Assembly (NCBI RefSeq): GCF_003443895.1
Contig: NZ_QQOA01000031.1
Span: forward strand, 1-64,000
DNA length: 64,000 nt
Reading direction: 5' to 3'
Origin: Paraburkholderia phosphatilytica
GTDB taxonomy: Bacteria; Pseudomonadota; Gammaproteobacteria; Burkholderiales; Burkholderiaceae
Shown: positions 28,136 through 36,160 of the stretch, one piece after another
Layout of the letters: every line of letters starts with the position of its first letter
Position numbering within the stretch: the first letter of the stretch is position 1
Made by a program: the position numbers and the translations under genes
The notes under the pieces: generated by a model
Seen by the model: the letters and a program-made list of their open reading frames with translations, nothing else
What the model was told of the DNA's origin: nothing
The model's database searches: none

Positions 28136-29551
28136 TCAGGCGGTCCACGCGAAGATCTTGCCCGGGTTCATCAGGTTGCGCGGATCGAGCGCGTGCTTGA
28201 TGGAGCGCATTACGTCGATGGCGGCTTCTCCGTGTTCTTCGAGCAGGAAGCCCATCTTGTGCAGACCCACGCCATGCTCGCCGGTGCAGGTGCCATTCAT
28301 GCGCAGCGCGCGCTGCACGATGCGCTCGTTCAGCCGCTCGGCTTCGACGAGTTCTTCCGGCTTGTCCGGATCGAGCAGGATCGCGACGTGGAAATTGCCG
28401 TCGCCGACATGACCGACGATCGGGCACGGCAGCGGCGACGCGAGCAGGTCCCGTTCCGTTTCGACCACGCATTCGGCGAGCCGCGAGATCGGCACGCAGA
28501 CGTCGGTGGTGACGGCGCGGCAGCCGGGCTTCAGCTGCAGCATCGCGAAGTACGCGTTGTGCCGCGCGTTCCACAGCCGGCTGCGCTCCTCGGGACGCGT
28601 CGCCCATTCGAAGCCTTCGCCGTGGTTCTGCGCGGCGAGATCCTGCACCAGCTCCGCCTGCTCCTTCACGCTCGCGTCGGTGCCGTGGAACTCGAAGAAG
28701 AGCGTGTGCGATTCCTGCAGCGTGAGATTCGAGTGGCGGTTGATCGCCTTGATCGCGAGCGAATCGACGAACTCGACGCGCGCGATCGGCACGCCGATCT
28801 GGATGGTTTCGATGACCGCGCGCACCGCATCGCCCATCGACGGAAACGCGCACACGGCCGCGGACACGGCCTCCGGCTGCGGGTACAGACGCAGCGTGAT
28901 TTCGGTGATGACGCCGAGCGTGCCTTCGGAGCCGACGAAGAGCCGCGTCAGGTCGTAGCCCGCCGACGACTTGCGCGCACGGCTGCCGGTGTGGATCACG
29001 CGGCCGTCGGCGAGTACCGCGGTGAGGCCGAGCACGTTCTCGCGCATCGTGCCGTAGCGCACGGCGTTGGTGCCCGACGCGCGCGTCGCGGTCATGCCGC
29101 CGATGCTCGCGTCGGCGCCCGGGTCGATCGGGAAGAAGAGACCGGTGTCGCGCAGCGCCTCGTTCAACTGCTTGCGCGAGATGCCGGGTTCGACGGTGAC
29201 CGTGAGGTCTTCGGCGTTGACCGACAGCACCCGGTTCATCGCCGACAGATCGATCGACACGCCGCCTTGAATCGCGAGCAGATGGCCTTCGAGCGACGAG
29301 CCGTTGCCGTAGGGAATGACCGGCACGTCGTGTTCCGCGCACAGCGCGACCGCGGTGCAGACGTCGTCGGTGCTCTGCGCGAATACGACGGCATCGGGCA
29401 ACTGCGGGTCGAACGGCGATTCGTCGCGACCGTGATGGGCGCGGACGGCCTCCGAGGTGGACACACGTTCGCCGAACGCCTGCTGGAGCGCGGCGAGCAG
29501 CGCCGGCGGGAACGGGCGGCGCACGGAAACCGGCGGCACGGGATGATTCAC
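28136..29551 (-). CDS. FAD-binding D-lactate dehydrogenase (cytochrome-type)
   Basis: A 471-residue FAD-linked oxidase of the GlcD/D-LDH family. Marks: VIPYGNGSSLEGHLLA, ADASIGGMTATRASGTNAVRYG, FVGSEGTLGVITEITLRL, then VGHVGDGNFHVAI and NGTCTGEHGVGLHK. The SSLEGH form of the FAD loop is typical of D-lactate cytochrome c oxidoreductases rather than GlcD. The start is GTG (complement of 29549-29551) with GAGGAG seven bases upstream. It is 88 nt before glcD and could feed the same electron chain; the substrate call is by family. Confidence 0.85.
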   Translation of the reverse strand: MNHPVPPVSVRRPFPPALLAALQQAFGERVSTSEAVRAHHGRDESPFDPQLPDAVVFAQSTDDVCTAVALCAEHDVPVIPYGNGSSLEGHLLAIQGGVSIDLSAMNRVLSVNAEDLTVTVEPGISRKQLNEALRDTGLFFPIDPGADASIGGMTATRASGTNAVRYGTMRENVLGLTAVLADGRVIHTGSRARKSSAGYDLTRLFVGSEGTLGVITEITLRLYPQPEAVSAAVCAFPSMGDAVRAVIETIQIGVPIARVEFVDSLAIKAINRHSNLTLQESHTLFFEFHGTDASVKEQAELVQDLAAQNHGEGFEWATRPEERSRLWNARHNAYFAMLQLKPGCRAVTTDVCVPISRLAECVVETERDLLASPLPCPIVGHVGDGNFHVAILLDPDKPEELVEAERLNERIVQRALRMNGTCTGEHGVGLHKMGFLLEEHGEAAIDVMRSIKHALDPRNLMNPGKIFAWTA

Positions 29552-29729
29552 AGGCTGTCTCCTCGGGGTGCGGCGCAGGCAGTGCCTTGCGCCGCAGTAT
29601 GGCTTGCTGCGTCCGGGGGCGCGTAAGCGGCCACTGGCGCGGAATGTGCGGATTATTTTACGCCGAACGCCCGCCGGCCGGGCACGGGGGCAGGCGGTCG
29701 GGGCGGCGAGGGCGCACGGGAGGCGAACC

Positions 29730-29735
29730 TATAAT
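29730..29735 (+). promoter_or_regulatory. probable -10 of the cobalamin adenosyltransferase gene
   Basis: A perfect TATAAT in the context CCTATAATGGC lies 56 nt before the ATG; the -35 region is weak. The same CTATAATGGC context appears before hemH. Confidence 0.5.
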
Positions 29736-29790
29736 GGCTGGCATTGGGCACCACGTCACTTCATCCAGCGCCACGAACAGGACATCGACC

Positions 29791-30348
29791 ATGGGCAATC
29801 GCCTGAGCAAAATCGCCACCCGCACGGGAGACGACGGCACCACCGGCCTCGGCGACGGCAGCCGCGTCCGCAAGGACGGCGTACGGATTGCCGCGATCGG
29901 CGACGTCGACGAGCTCAATTCGTCGATCGGCGTGCTGCTGTGCGAGACGCTGCCGGACGACGTGCGGCATGCGTTGACCGCGATCCAGCACGACCTGTTC
30001 GATGTGGGCGGCGAACTCTGCATTCCCGGCCACACGATGATCACCGATGCGTATCTGGCGCGCCTCGACGGCTGGCTGGCGGACTACAACGCAACGCTGC
30101 CGCCGCTCCAGGAGTTCATCCTGCCGGGCGGCTCGCGCGCAGCAGCGCTTGCGCATGTGTGCCGAACCGTATGCCGGCGGGCGGAGCGCTCGATCGTCGC
30201 GCTGGGTGAAACCGAAGACGTCGAAGCGGCGCCGCGCCGGTACATGAACCGGCTGTCCGATCTGCTGTTTGTGCTGGCTCGGGTGCTGAACCGTGCAGCC
30301 GGCGGAAGCGACGTGCTGTGGCAGCACGATCGGGGGGCGAACGGCTGA
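29791..30348 (+). CDS. PduO-type cob(I)alamin adenosyltransferase
   Basis: A 185-residue enzyme that adds adenosyl from ATP to cob(I)alamin. It shows the ATP-binding N terminus KIATRTGDDGTTGLGDGSRV, DELNSSIG, and the helical C-terminal signature CRRAERSIVAL plus NRLSDLLFVLARVLN. It belongs to the trimeric PduO/MMAB family, unlike CobA/BtuR. ATG 29791 begins MGNRLSKIATRTG, the family start. No cobalamin riboswitch was seen upstream. Confidence 0.93.
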   Translation: MGNRLSKIATRTGDDGTTGLGDGSRVRKDGVRIAAIGDVDELNSSIGVLLCETLPDDVRHALTAIQHDLFDVGGELCIPGHTMITDAYLARLDGWLADYNATLPPLQEFILPGGSRAAALAHVCRTVCRRAERSIVALGETEDVEAAPRRYMNRLSDLLFVLARVLNRAAGGSDVLWQHDRGANG

Positions 30349-30378
30349 GAGGGGAGCCTGCCCCACGCGCTTCATCAT

Positions 30379-30435
30379 GATTTTAGTCATATCTGACACA
30401 TTAACCCATCTAATAGGTCAGATATGACTAAAATC
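30379..30435. repeat. 19-bp inverted repeat, distal hipBA operator
   Basis: GATTTTAGTCATATCTGAC (30379-30397) and its exact complement (30417-30435) flank a 19-nt centre. The embedded 12-mer GTCAGATATGAC occurs a third time at 30499-30510, and TGACACATTA occurs at 30394-30403 and 30476-30485, so two related operator blocks flank the hipBA promoter. Confidence 0.75.
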
Positions 30436-30448
30436 GTTATCAAAAAGA

Positions 30449-30476
30449 TTGTCGATGACCGGATTTTGTCTATACT
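30449..30476 (+). promoter_or_regulatory. hipBA promoter
   Basis: A -35 TTGTCG (30449-30454) and -10 TATACT (30471-30476), 16 bp apart, precede the hipB ATG by 38 nt. The proximal operator palindrome TGACACATTA-N6-TTAATATGTCA begins at the last base of the -10. Confidence 0.65.
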
Positions 30477-30513
30477 GACACATTAGGTGCCTTAATATGT
30501 CAGATATGACAAA

Positions 30514-30855
30514 ATGAAGCGAAATAACGTCGATCTGGCGTCGCCGGATCTCCTTCGCCGATCGGCCGCGCTCGGGCATGCCGTCGCCCAGGCCCGGATC
30601 GCCCGCAACATGACGCGGCAGGATTTTTCCGAGCGCGCGAACATCAGCCCCAGCACGCTGGTGCGCATCGAGAAAGGCGACGTGTCGGTCAGCTTCCTGT
30701 CCTGGCTGCAGGCATTCGAGCGCGCCGGGCTGATCGCCCTGCTGCAGCCGCTCGCCGATCCGCAGAACGACCTCGTCGGCGAAGTCCAGCGTCAAGACAA
30801 GGCACGCCGGCGCGCACGCCGCAGCGATGCGGACACCGATGATCTCGACTTCTGA
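30514..30855 (+). CDS. hipB: HipB-like XRE-family antitoxin
   Basis: A 113-residue DNA-binding protein with an XRE helix-turn-helix at about 20-75 (GHAVAQARIARNMTRQDFSER, ISPSTLVRIEKGD, FLSWLQAFERAGL) and a disordered Arg/Asp-rich tail. HipB neutralises HipA and represses its own promoter through operators such as those at 30379-30510. No clear ribosome site precedes ATG 30514; GTCAGATATGAC ends three bases before it, so a bound protein would cover the start region in DNA. It overlaps hipA. Confidence 0.88.
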   Translation: MKRNNVDLASPDLLRRSAALGHAVAQARIARNMTRQDFSERANISPSTLVRIEKGDVSVSFLSWLQAFERAGLIALLQPLADPQNDLVGEVQRQDKARRRARRSDADTDDLDF

Positions 30856-32155
30856 CGCCCGCGCCTGGCGCAAGTACGTCTTCATCGCGCTCGAAGGCGC
30901 GAGCGAAGCCGTGCCTGCGGGCCGGCTCGAGGTCGTCGAGGCAGGCATCCGGCCGGTCGCGTCGACGTTCGTGTACGGCAACAAGTATCTGCAGCGTCCG
31001 AATTCGGCGGAGATCGACCCGGTCAGCATGCCGCTCGCCGAGGCGAAGGAAGCGAAGGGCAGGCTGTTCCAGCCGCCCGCGGGTCTCGCCCTGTTCGGTG
31101 CGATCCGTGATGCGGCGCCGGACTCGTGGGGGCGTCGCGTCATCGAGAACATGCTGAAGGCCGCGCCGGACGGCTTGCGCGAAACCGACTATCTCGCGCA
31201 CGCGGGACCGCACCGCATCGGCGCGCTCGACTTCCGCGATTCGCCGACGGCGCCTGCCGAACCCGGCAAGCTGCCGGATGCACGGGAGCTGTCGTATCTG
31301 CTCGATGCGGCCGCCATGATCCAGGAAGGCAAGCGCGTGCCGAAGAGCCTGCAGCTGCTCTTCAGCGTCGGCGCGACGTTTGGCGGTGCGCGGCCGAAAG
31401 CGGTGTTGCTCGACGACGGCCGGCAGTGGGTCGCGAAATTCGCGGCGCTGAGGGATGGCTTCAACGTGCCCCTCGTCGAGCGCGCGACGCTGGAGCTTGC
31501 GCGCGAATGCGGGATGCGCGTGCCGCCGACGCGTCCGGTTCATCTGCCGGATGGCCGCGACGTCATGCTGATCGAGCGCTTCGATCGGGTGATGCTGCCG
31601 GAAGGCACGTTCGGCAAGCGGCACGTGGTGAGCGCGCTCACGATGCTGGGCATGCACAAAAGCGACACCGCGTCGGCGAGTTACGCGGATCTCGCCGAAG
31701 TGCTGAACGTGCACGGCGCGAAGGGTTTCGTCGCGGCGGACAAGCTCGAGCTTTTCAGGCGCATGGTCTTCAACATCCTCGTGACCAACGATGACGACCA
31801 TCTGCGCAATCACGCGTTCGTGTGGGACCACGCGAACCGGGGCTGGCGGCTGAGCGACCTGTACGACGTCGTGCCGAAGCCGCAGGTCGCGCACGAGCGT
31901 TTTCTGGTGCTGGGCATCGGGCCGGCCGCCGGGCGGCTCGCGACGCTCGACAACGCGCTGTCCGGTGCGGGCCGCTTCGGCATCGCGCGGCGGGACGCGA
32001 TCGACATCATCGGGCAGCTGGCAAGCGTCGTGCGCGAATGGCGGACGTACTTCGAGCGCGATGGTGTGCCGCGTGCGGAGTGCGACAAGATCGCATCGGC
32101 ATTTCGCAAGCCTAAGGAACTCGGCCTGCCGCGGGTGGAAAAGCGAAGTGACTGA
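30839..32155 (+). CDS. hipA: HipA-family serine/threonine kinase toxin
   Basis: A 438-residue HipA kinase. The full active site is present: GGARPKAVL (ATP loop), catalytic NDDDHLRN (N317, D318-H321), and metal-binding DLYDVV (about 340). In E. coli HipA phosphorylates GltX and triggers persistence; homologues differ in target. Two in-frame ATGs (30827 and 30839) overlap hipB by 29 or 17 nt; neither has a ribosome site, so translation is probably coupled to hipB. Length matches E. coli HipA (440). Confidence 0.88.
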   Translation: MISTSDARAWRKYVFIALEGASEAVPAGRLEVVEAGIRPVASTFVYGNKYLQRPNSAEIDPVSMPLAEAKEAKGRLFQPPAGLALFGAIRDAAPDSWGRRVIENMLKAAPDGLRETDYLAHAGPHRIGALDFRDSPTAPAEPGKLPDARELSYLLDAAAMIQEGKRVPKSLQLLFSVGATFGGARPKAVLLDDGRQWVAKFAALRDGFNVPLVERATLELARECGMRVPPTRPVHLPDGRDVMLIERFDRVMLPEGTFGKRHVVSALTMLGMHKSDTASASYADLAEVLNVHGAKGFVAADKLELFRRMVFNILVTNDDDHLRNHAFVWDHANRGWRLSDLYDVVPKPQVAHERFLVLGIGPAAGRLATLDNALSGAGRFGIARRDAIDIIGQLASVVREWRTYFERDGVPRAECDKIASAFRKPKELGLPRVEKRSD

Positions 32156-32159
32156 AACG

Positions 32160-32181
32160 GGCGCGGCTTCGTAGCCGCGCC
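32160..32181 (+). terminator. hairpin after hipA
   Basis: Nine-bp perfect arms GGCGCGGCT (32160-32168) and AGCCGCGCC (32173-32181) with loop TCGT lie 4 nt after the hipA stop. No U-tract follows, so termination strength is uncertain. Confidence 0.4.
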
Positions 32182-32195
32182 GCAGGTTGTTAGCG

Positions 32196-32251
32196 CGTCA
32201 GTTTCCGCTGCCGCGCCGTCCATGGCTCGCCCGTCAGTTTCCACTGCCGCG
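32196..32251. repeat. short tandem duplication of the aroG 3' end
   Basis: CGTCAGTTTCCGCTGCCGCG (32196-32215) and the copy at 32232-32251 differ at one of 20 positions and are 36 bp apart. The second contains the last five codons and stop of aroG (minus strand); the first is an extra-genic copy towards hipA. Confidence 0.65.
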
Positions 32252-33307
32252 CGATACGCGCCGCTGCTTCACCGCTTCGGCGAGCCCTTCCAGCACGCCG
32301 ATGGTTTCTTCCCAGCCGATGCAGGCGTCCGTGATGCTCTGACCGTAGACGAGTTCGCAGCCTTCCTGCAGATCCTGGCGGCCCGCCTTCAGGTGCGATT
32401 CCACCATCACGCCGACGATGCGTTCGTCACCCGCCGCGAGCTGACGGCCGATGTCGGCACAGACCGGAATCTGGTTCTCGTGCTTCTTCGAGCTGTTCGC
32501 GTGGCTCGCGTCGATCATCAGACGCGCTGCGAGGCCGGCCTTGCCGATGTCCGAGCACGCCGCGTTCACGCTGCTCGCGTCGTAGTTCGGCGCCTTGCCG
32601 CCGCGCAGGATGATGTGGCAGTCCTCGTTGCCGGCCGTCGAGACGATCGCTGAATGGCCGCCCTTCGTCACCGACAGGAAATGGTGCGGCTGCGACGCCG
32701 CCTTGATCGCGTCGACGGCGATCTTCACGTTGCCGTCGGTGCCGTTCTTGAAGCCGACCGGGCACGACAGGCCCGATGCGAGTTCGCGATGCACCTGCGA
32801 TTCGGTGGTGCGAGCACCGATCGCCCCCCACGAGATCAGATCCGCGATGTACTGCGGGCTGATCATGTCGAGGTACTCGGTGCCGGCGGGCAGCCCCAGC
32901 TCGTTGATGCCGACCAGCAGTTCGCGCGCCGTGCGCAGGCCGTCGTTGATCTTGAAGCTGTTGTCGAGGTACGGGTCGTTGATGAGCCCTTTCCAGCCCA
33001 CCGTCGTGCGCGGCTTCTCGAAGTACACGCGCATCACGACCTCGAGTTCGCCCGCGAAGCGCTTGCGCTCTTCGACGAGCCGGCCCGCGTATTCCATCGC
33101 GGCTTTCGTGTCGTGGATCGAGCACGGCCCGACGATCACGATCAGACGGTCTTCCATGCCGTGCAGGATCCGGTGCATCGACTGGCGGGCGTCGAAGATC
33201 AGCTTCGACGCGGACTCGCTGCACGGGAATTCGCGGATGAGGTGGGCCGGCGGCGTGAGCTCTTTGAGTTCTCGAATGCGGACATCGTCGGTGTTGTGCG
33301 GGGGCAT
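32234..33307 (-). CDS. aroG: 3-deoxy-7-phosphoheptulonate (DAHP) synthase, AroG type
   Basis: A 357-residue class I DAHP synthase condensing PEP and erythrose 4-phosphate, the entry step of the shikimate pathway. Motifs: IVIVGPCSIHD, MRVYFEKPRTTVGWKGL, GARTTESQVHRELASGLSCP, FLSVTKGGHSAIV and DASHANSSKKH (metal and substrate residues). Length and sequence fit E. coli AroG (350). GGAG precedes ATG 33307. A 394-nt leader on the same strand contains a promoter, an aromatic-rich leader peptide and an attenuator, so regulation by charged tRNA is likely in addition to any feedback inhibition. Confidence 0.96.
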   Translation of the reverse strand: MPPHNTDDVRIRELKELTPPAHLIREFPCSESASKLIFDARQSMHRILHGMEDRLIVIVGPCSIHDTKAAMEYAGRLVEERKRFAGELEVVMRVYFEKPRTTVGWKGLINDPYLDNSFKINDGLRTARELLVGINELGLPAGTEYLDMISPQYIADLISWGAIGARTTESQVHRELASGLSCPVGFKNGTDGNVKIAVDAIKAASQPHHFLSVTKGGHSAIVSTAGNEDCHIILRGGKAPNYDASSVNAACSDIGKAGLAARLMIDASHANSSKKHENQIPVCADIGRQLAAGDERIVGVMVESHLKAGRQDLQEGCELVYGQSITDACIGWEETIGVLEGLAEAVKQRRVSRGSGN

Positions 33308-33427
33308 GTCGTTCTCCAGGATGCTTGGCGTTACGTGTCGGCGCGGGCCCGTTACTTCGGGAATGCGGCGCGCGCCGCTCGGTTCGTTCTCAGTGCACTG
33401 CGTTGGACAATCCAGCTGCGTCGGGCG

Positions 33428-33459
33428 AAAAAAAACCGCCAGACTCGCTGGCGGTTTTT
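33428..33459 (-). terminator. aroG attenuator terminator (segments 3:4)
   Basis: In minus-strand RNA, AAAAACCGCCAG and CUGGCGGUUUUU pair over 12 bp around CGAGU and run into eight U (A8 at 33428-33435). Segment 3 (complement of 33445-33454) can instead pair over 10 bp with leader segment 2 (33505-33514). Confidence 0.85.
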
Positions 33460-33487
33460 CGGGAATTCCGGGTGATGCTTTCGCGCA

Positions 33488-33559
33488 CTAACACCCCTCT
33501 CGATCCGCCAGCGATCTGAGATACCAAAAGAAATAAAAATAAAACTGGCTGGCGAACAT
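33488..33559 (-). CDS. aromatic-rich leader peptide of aroG
   Basis: A 23-codon ORF, ATG at 33559 and TAG at 33488-33490. Nine residues are Phe (5), Tyr (3) or Trp (1), eight of them consecutive at positions 6-13 (FYFYFFWY). Codons 2-4 carry RNA segment 1 (complement of 33548-33554) and codons 16-19 carry segment 2. No good ribosome site is visible before the ATG, which is the weak point of the call. It is expected to act by ribosome position rather than as a protein. Confidence 0.75.
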   Translation of the reverse strand: MFASQFYFYFFWYLRSLADREGC

Positions 33560-33598
33560 GGTCGAAAGGAACAGTGCGCGTGAAAAAGGGTGTTTGGC

Positions 33599-33627
33599 TT
33601 TATAACCCGCCGGCGCGAGGCTGGCAA
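33599..33627 (-). promoter_or_regulatory. aroG leader promoter
   Basis: On the minus strand a -35 TTGCCA (complement of 33622-33627) and -10 TATAAA (complement of 33599-33604) are 17 bp apart. Transcription would start near 33592, about 33 nt before the leader peptide. Confidence 0.7.
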
Positions 33628-33655
33628 CTGTGAGCGTGCAAAAATGCGGAATTCC

Positions 33656-33690
33656 CGCACGGTTCTGTTGGATGACGCCAGAACCGTGCG
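33656..33690 (-). terminator. hairpin after tldD
   Basis: Twelve-bp perfect arms (33656-33667 and 33679-33690, core GCACGGTTCTG) with an 11-nt loop begin 12 nt after the tldD stop. Five U occur about ten bases past the stem. It probably separates tldD from the aroG leader. Confidence 0.6.
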
Positions 33691-33701
33691 TCAAGATGCG
33701 G

Positions 33702-35168
33702 TTAAACCGTACCGCCCACCGTCATCCGGTCGATCCGGAGCGTGGGCTGACCGACGCCCACCGGCACGCTCTGGCCTTCCTTGCCGCATACGCCGACGCC
33801 CGTGTCGAGCGCCATGTCGTTACCGATCATGCTCACGTACTTGAGCGACTCCGGGCCGCTGCCGATCAGCGTCGCGCCCTTCACCGGGTACGTGACCTTG
33901 CCGTTCTCGATCATGTACGCCTCGGACGCCGAGAACACGAACTTGCCGTTCGTGATGTCGACCTGGCCACCGCCGAAGTTCACCGCATACAGGCCGTTCT
34001 TCACGGACGCGAGAATTTCCTGCGGGTCCTTGTCGCCGTTCAGCATGTAGGTGTTGGTCATGCGCGGCATCGGCAGCGCGGCGTACGACTCGCGGCGTGC
34101 GTTGCCCGTCACGTTCATCTTCATCAGGCGCGCGTTCAGCGTGTCCTGGATGTAGCCCTTCAGCACGCCGTCTTCGATCAGCGTGGTGCACTGCGTGGGG
34201 TTGCCTTCGTCGTCGATGTTGAGCGAGCCGCGGCGATTCGGCAGCGTGCCGTCGTCGACCACGGTGACGCCCTTCGCCGCCACCTGTTCGCCGATGCGGC
34301 CCGCGAACGCGGACGAGCCCTTGCGATTGAAATCGCCTTCGAGCCCATGGCCGATCGCTTCGTGCAGCAGCACGCCGGGCCAGCCCGGGCCGAGCACGAC
34401 CGTCATCGCGCCGGCCGGAGCGGGGCGCGCATCGAGATTCACCAGCGCCGCGTGCACGGCGTCGTCAACATACTTCGACAGGATCGCGTCGGTGAAGTAG
34501 CCGTAGTCGAAGCGTCCGCCGCCGCCGCCGCTGCCGATCTCGCGGCGGCCGTTCTGCTCGGCGATCACGGTGACCGACACGCGCACGAGCGGCCGGATGT
34601 CCGCCGCGAGTGCACCGTCGCTGCGCGCGACGAGCACCACGTCGTATTCGCCCGCGAGCCCGGCCATCACCTGCGTGATACGCGGGTCGCGGCTGCGCGC
34701 CATCTGTTCGACGCGTTCCAGCAGCTTGACCTTCGCGGTGGCATCGAGCGAATGCAGCGGGTCGGAGGGCAGGTACAGGTCGCGGCCGGCGATGCCGGTC
34801 AGCGACGACGCGACCTTGACCTTCTGCTTGCCGCCGCCGGCCTTCGCGATCGCGCGGGTGGCGATCGCCGCCTGGCGGATCGCTTCGGGAGACAGGTCGT
34901 CCGAGTAGGCGAACGCGGTGCGGTCGCCGGACACGGCGCGCACGCCGACGCCCTGGTCGATGCTGAAGCTGCCCGATTTGACGATGCCTTCCTCGAGGCT
35001 CCAGGCTTCGCTGCGCGTGGCCTGGAAGTACAGGTCCGCGTAGTCCACGCGATGCGTGAAGATTTCGCCGAGCGTGCGCGTGAGCACGGCTTCGTCGAGG
35101 CCGTAGGGCGTCAGGAGCACGTCCTTTGCGGTCGCCAGATTGCGGATGCCGGGTTCGATAATGTTCAT
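33702..35168 (-). CDS. tldD: metalloprotease TldD
   Basis: A 488-residue TldD-family protease, partner of PmbA/TldE in peptide maturation and CcdA/microcin processing in E. coli. The zinc motif LLHEAIGHGLEGD is at about 263-275, preceded by a glycine run (GSGGGGGRFDYGYF) seen in the family, with CTTLIEDGVLKGYIQD and a C-terminal SVPVGVGQPTLRI. PmbA is not in the window. It follows the nitrilase gene by 84 nt on the same strand. Confidence 0.95.
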   Translation of the reverse strand: MNIIEPGIRNLATAKDVLLTPYGLDEAVLTRTLGEIFTHRVDYADLYFQATRSEAWSLEEGIVKSGSFSIDQGVGVRAVSGDRTAFAYSDDLSPEAIRQAAIATRAIAKAGGGKQKVKVASSLTGIAGRDLYLPSDPLHSLDATAKVKLLERVEQMARSRDPRITQVMAGLAGEYDVVLVARSDGALAADIRPLVRVSVTVIAEQNGRREIGSGGGGGRFDYGYFTDAILSKYVDDAVHAALVNLDARPAPAGAMTVVLGPGWPGVLLHEAIGHGLEGDFNRKGSSAFAGRIGEQVAAKGVTVVDDGTLPNRRGSLNIDDEGNPTQCTTLIEDGVLKGYIQDTLNARLMKMNVTGNARRESYAALPMPRMTNTYMLNGDKDPQEILASVKNGLYAVNFGGGQVDITNGKFVFSASEAYMIENGKVTYPVKGATLIGSGPESLKYVSMIGNDMALDTGVGVCGKEGQSVPVGVGQPTLRIDRMTVGGTV

Positions 35169-35252
35169 GCGAGCAAAAGTTCGGGAAGGTCGGTTCGGTA
35201 GATTCGGTGCTGCGTGGCCAATATCAAGGCGGTTGAAGTGTGAGCGTGCGGC

Positions 35253-36080
35253 TCACGAGAGTACGCGGTGCCGCCATGCGGGCAGACTTGCGCGTACCTC
35301 GTCGATACGCGCGCGATCGATGTCGCCGGCGACGACCCCAGCGCCTTCGTCGCGCACCGCGACGATGTCGCCCCACGGGTCGATCAGCATGCTGTGGCCC
35401 CACGTGCGGCGGCCGTTCTCGTGCTTTCCGCCCTGCGCCGCGGCCAGCACGTAGCACTGGTTTTCGACGGCGCGCGCTTTCAGCAGCGTTTCCCAGTGCG
35501 CACGGCCGGTGGTGTACGTGAACGCCGACGGCACGACGATCAGCGCGCAGTCGCCCATCTTCCGGTACAGCTCGGGAAAGCGCAGATCGTAGCAGACCGA
35601 CAGGCCGACCCGGCCGAAGGGCGCATCGAACGTGCGGACATCGGTGCCCGGGCGAATGGTGCGGGCTTCGTCGAACGACTCCTCGCCCTTTTCGAAATTG
35701 AACAGATGGATCTTGTCGTAGCGCGCGGCTTCTTCGCCCCGTGGATCGAAGACGAGCGTGGTATTGAGCACGCGCGAAGGCTCCGACGCGGTCAGCGGCA
35801 GCGTGCCGCCGATCACCCACACGCCGTGCTGGCGCGCGGCGTCGGCCAGAAAGCGCTGGATCGGACCGTCGCGATACGCTTCGCGCACGGTAAGCTTGTC
35901 CGTGTCCTTGAAGCCCATGAAGCAGAAGTATTCGGGCAGCAGCACGAGTTGTGCGCCACCGGCAGCGGCTTCGGCGATCAGCCGCTCGGCGTCGGCGAGG
36001 TTGCGGTCGCGCTCGGGTGTGCTGACCATCTGCAACGCGGCGACGCGAAAGGGTGACGACGTGACGGTCGGTGCGCTCAT
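35253..36080 (-). CDS. carbon-nitrogen hydrolase (nitrilase superfamily, Nit1/2-like)
   Basis: A 275-residue amidase. The Glu-Lys-Cys triad is visible in LLPEYFCF, RYDKIHLFNF and SVCYDLRFPELYR. The closest named group is the deaminated glutathione amidase (YbeM/Nit1) branch, but substrate cannot be fixed by eye. It lies between yhdP and tldD on the minus strand in an arrangement typical of beta-proteobacteria (80 nt after yhdP). Confidence 0.9.
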   Translation of the reverse strand: MSAPTVTSSPFRVAALQMVSTPERDRNLADAERLIAEAAAGGAQLVLLPEYFCFMGFKDTDKLTVREAYRDGPIQRFLADAARQHGVWVIGGTLPLTASEPSRVLNTTLVFDPRGEEAARYDKIHLFNFEKGEESFDEARTIRPGTDVRTFDAPFGRVGLSVCYDLRFPELYRKMGDCALIVVPSAFTYTTGRAHWETLLKARAVENQCYVLAAAQGGKHENGRRTWGHSMLIDPWGDIVAVRDEGAGVVAGDIDRARIDEVRASLPAWRHRVLS

Positions 36081-36160
36081 GGGCGTTTCAGGCTCTCCCT
36101 GATCGAGGAAGGTGGAACGAGGCGAGGTTGGGTGTGCTTCAGTGCAGCCTCAGTGTGATT

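Noticed and set aside
29552-29790. Cobalamin riboswitch before the adenosyltransferase
   Set aside because: No B12-box-like sequence or extended structure was seen; only a plain -10 region.
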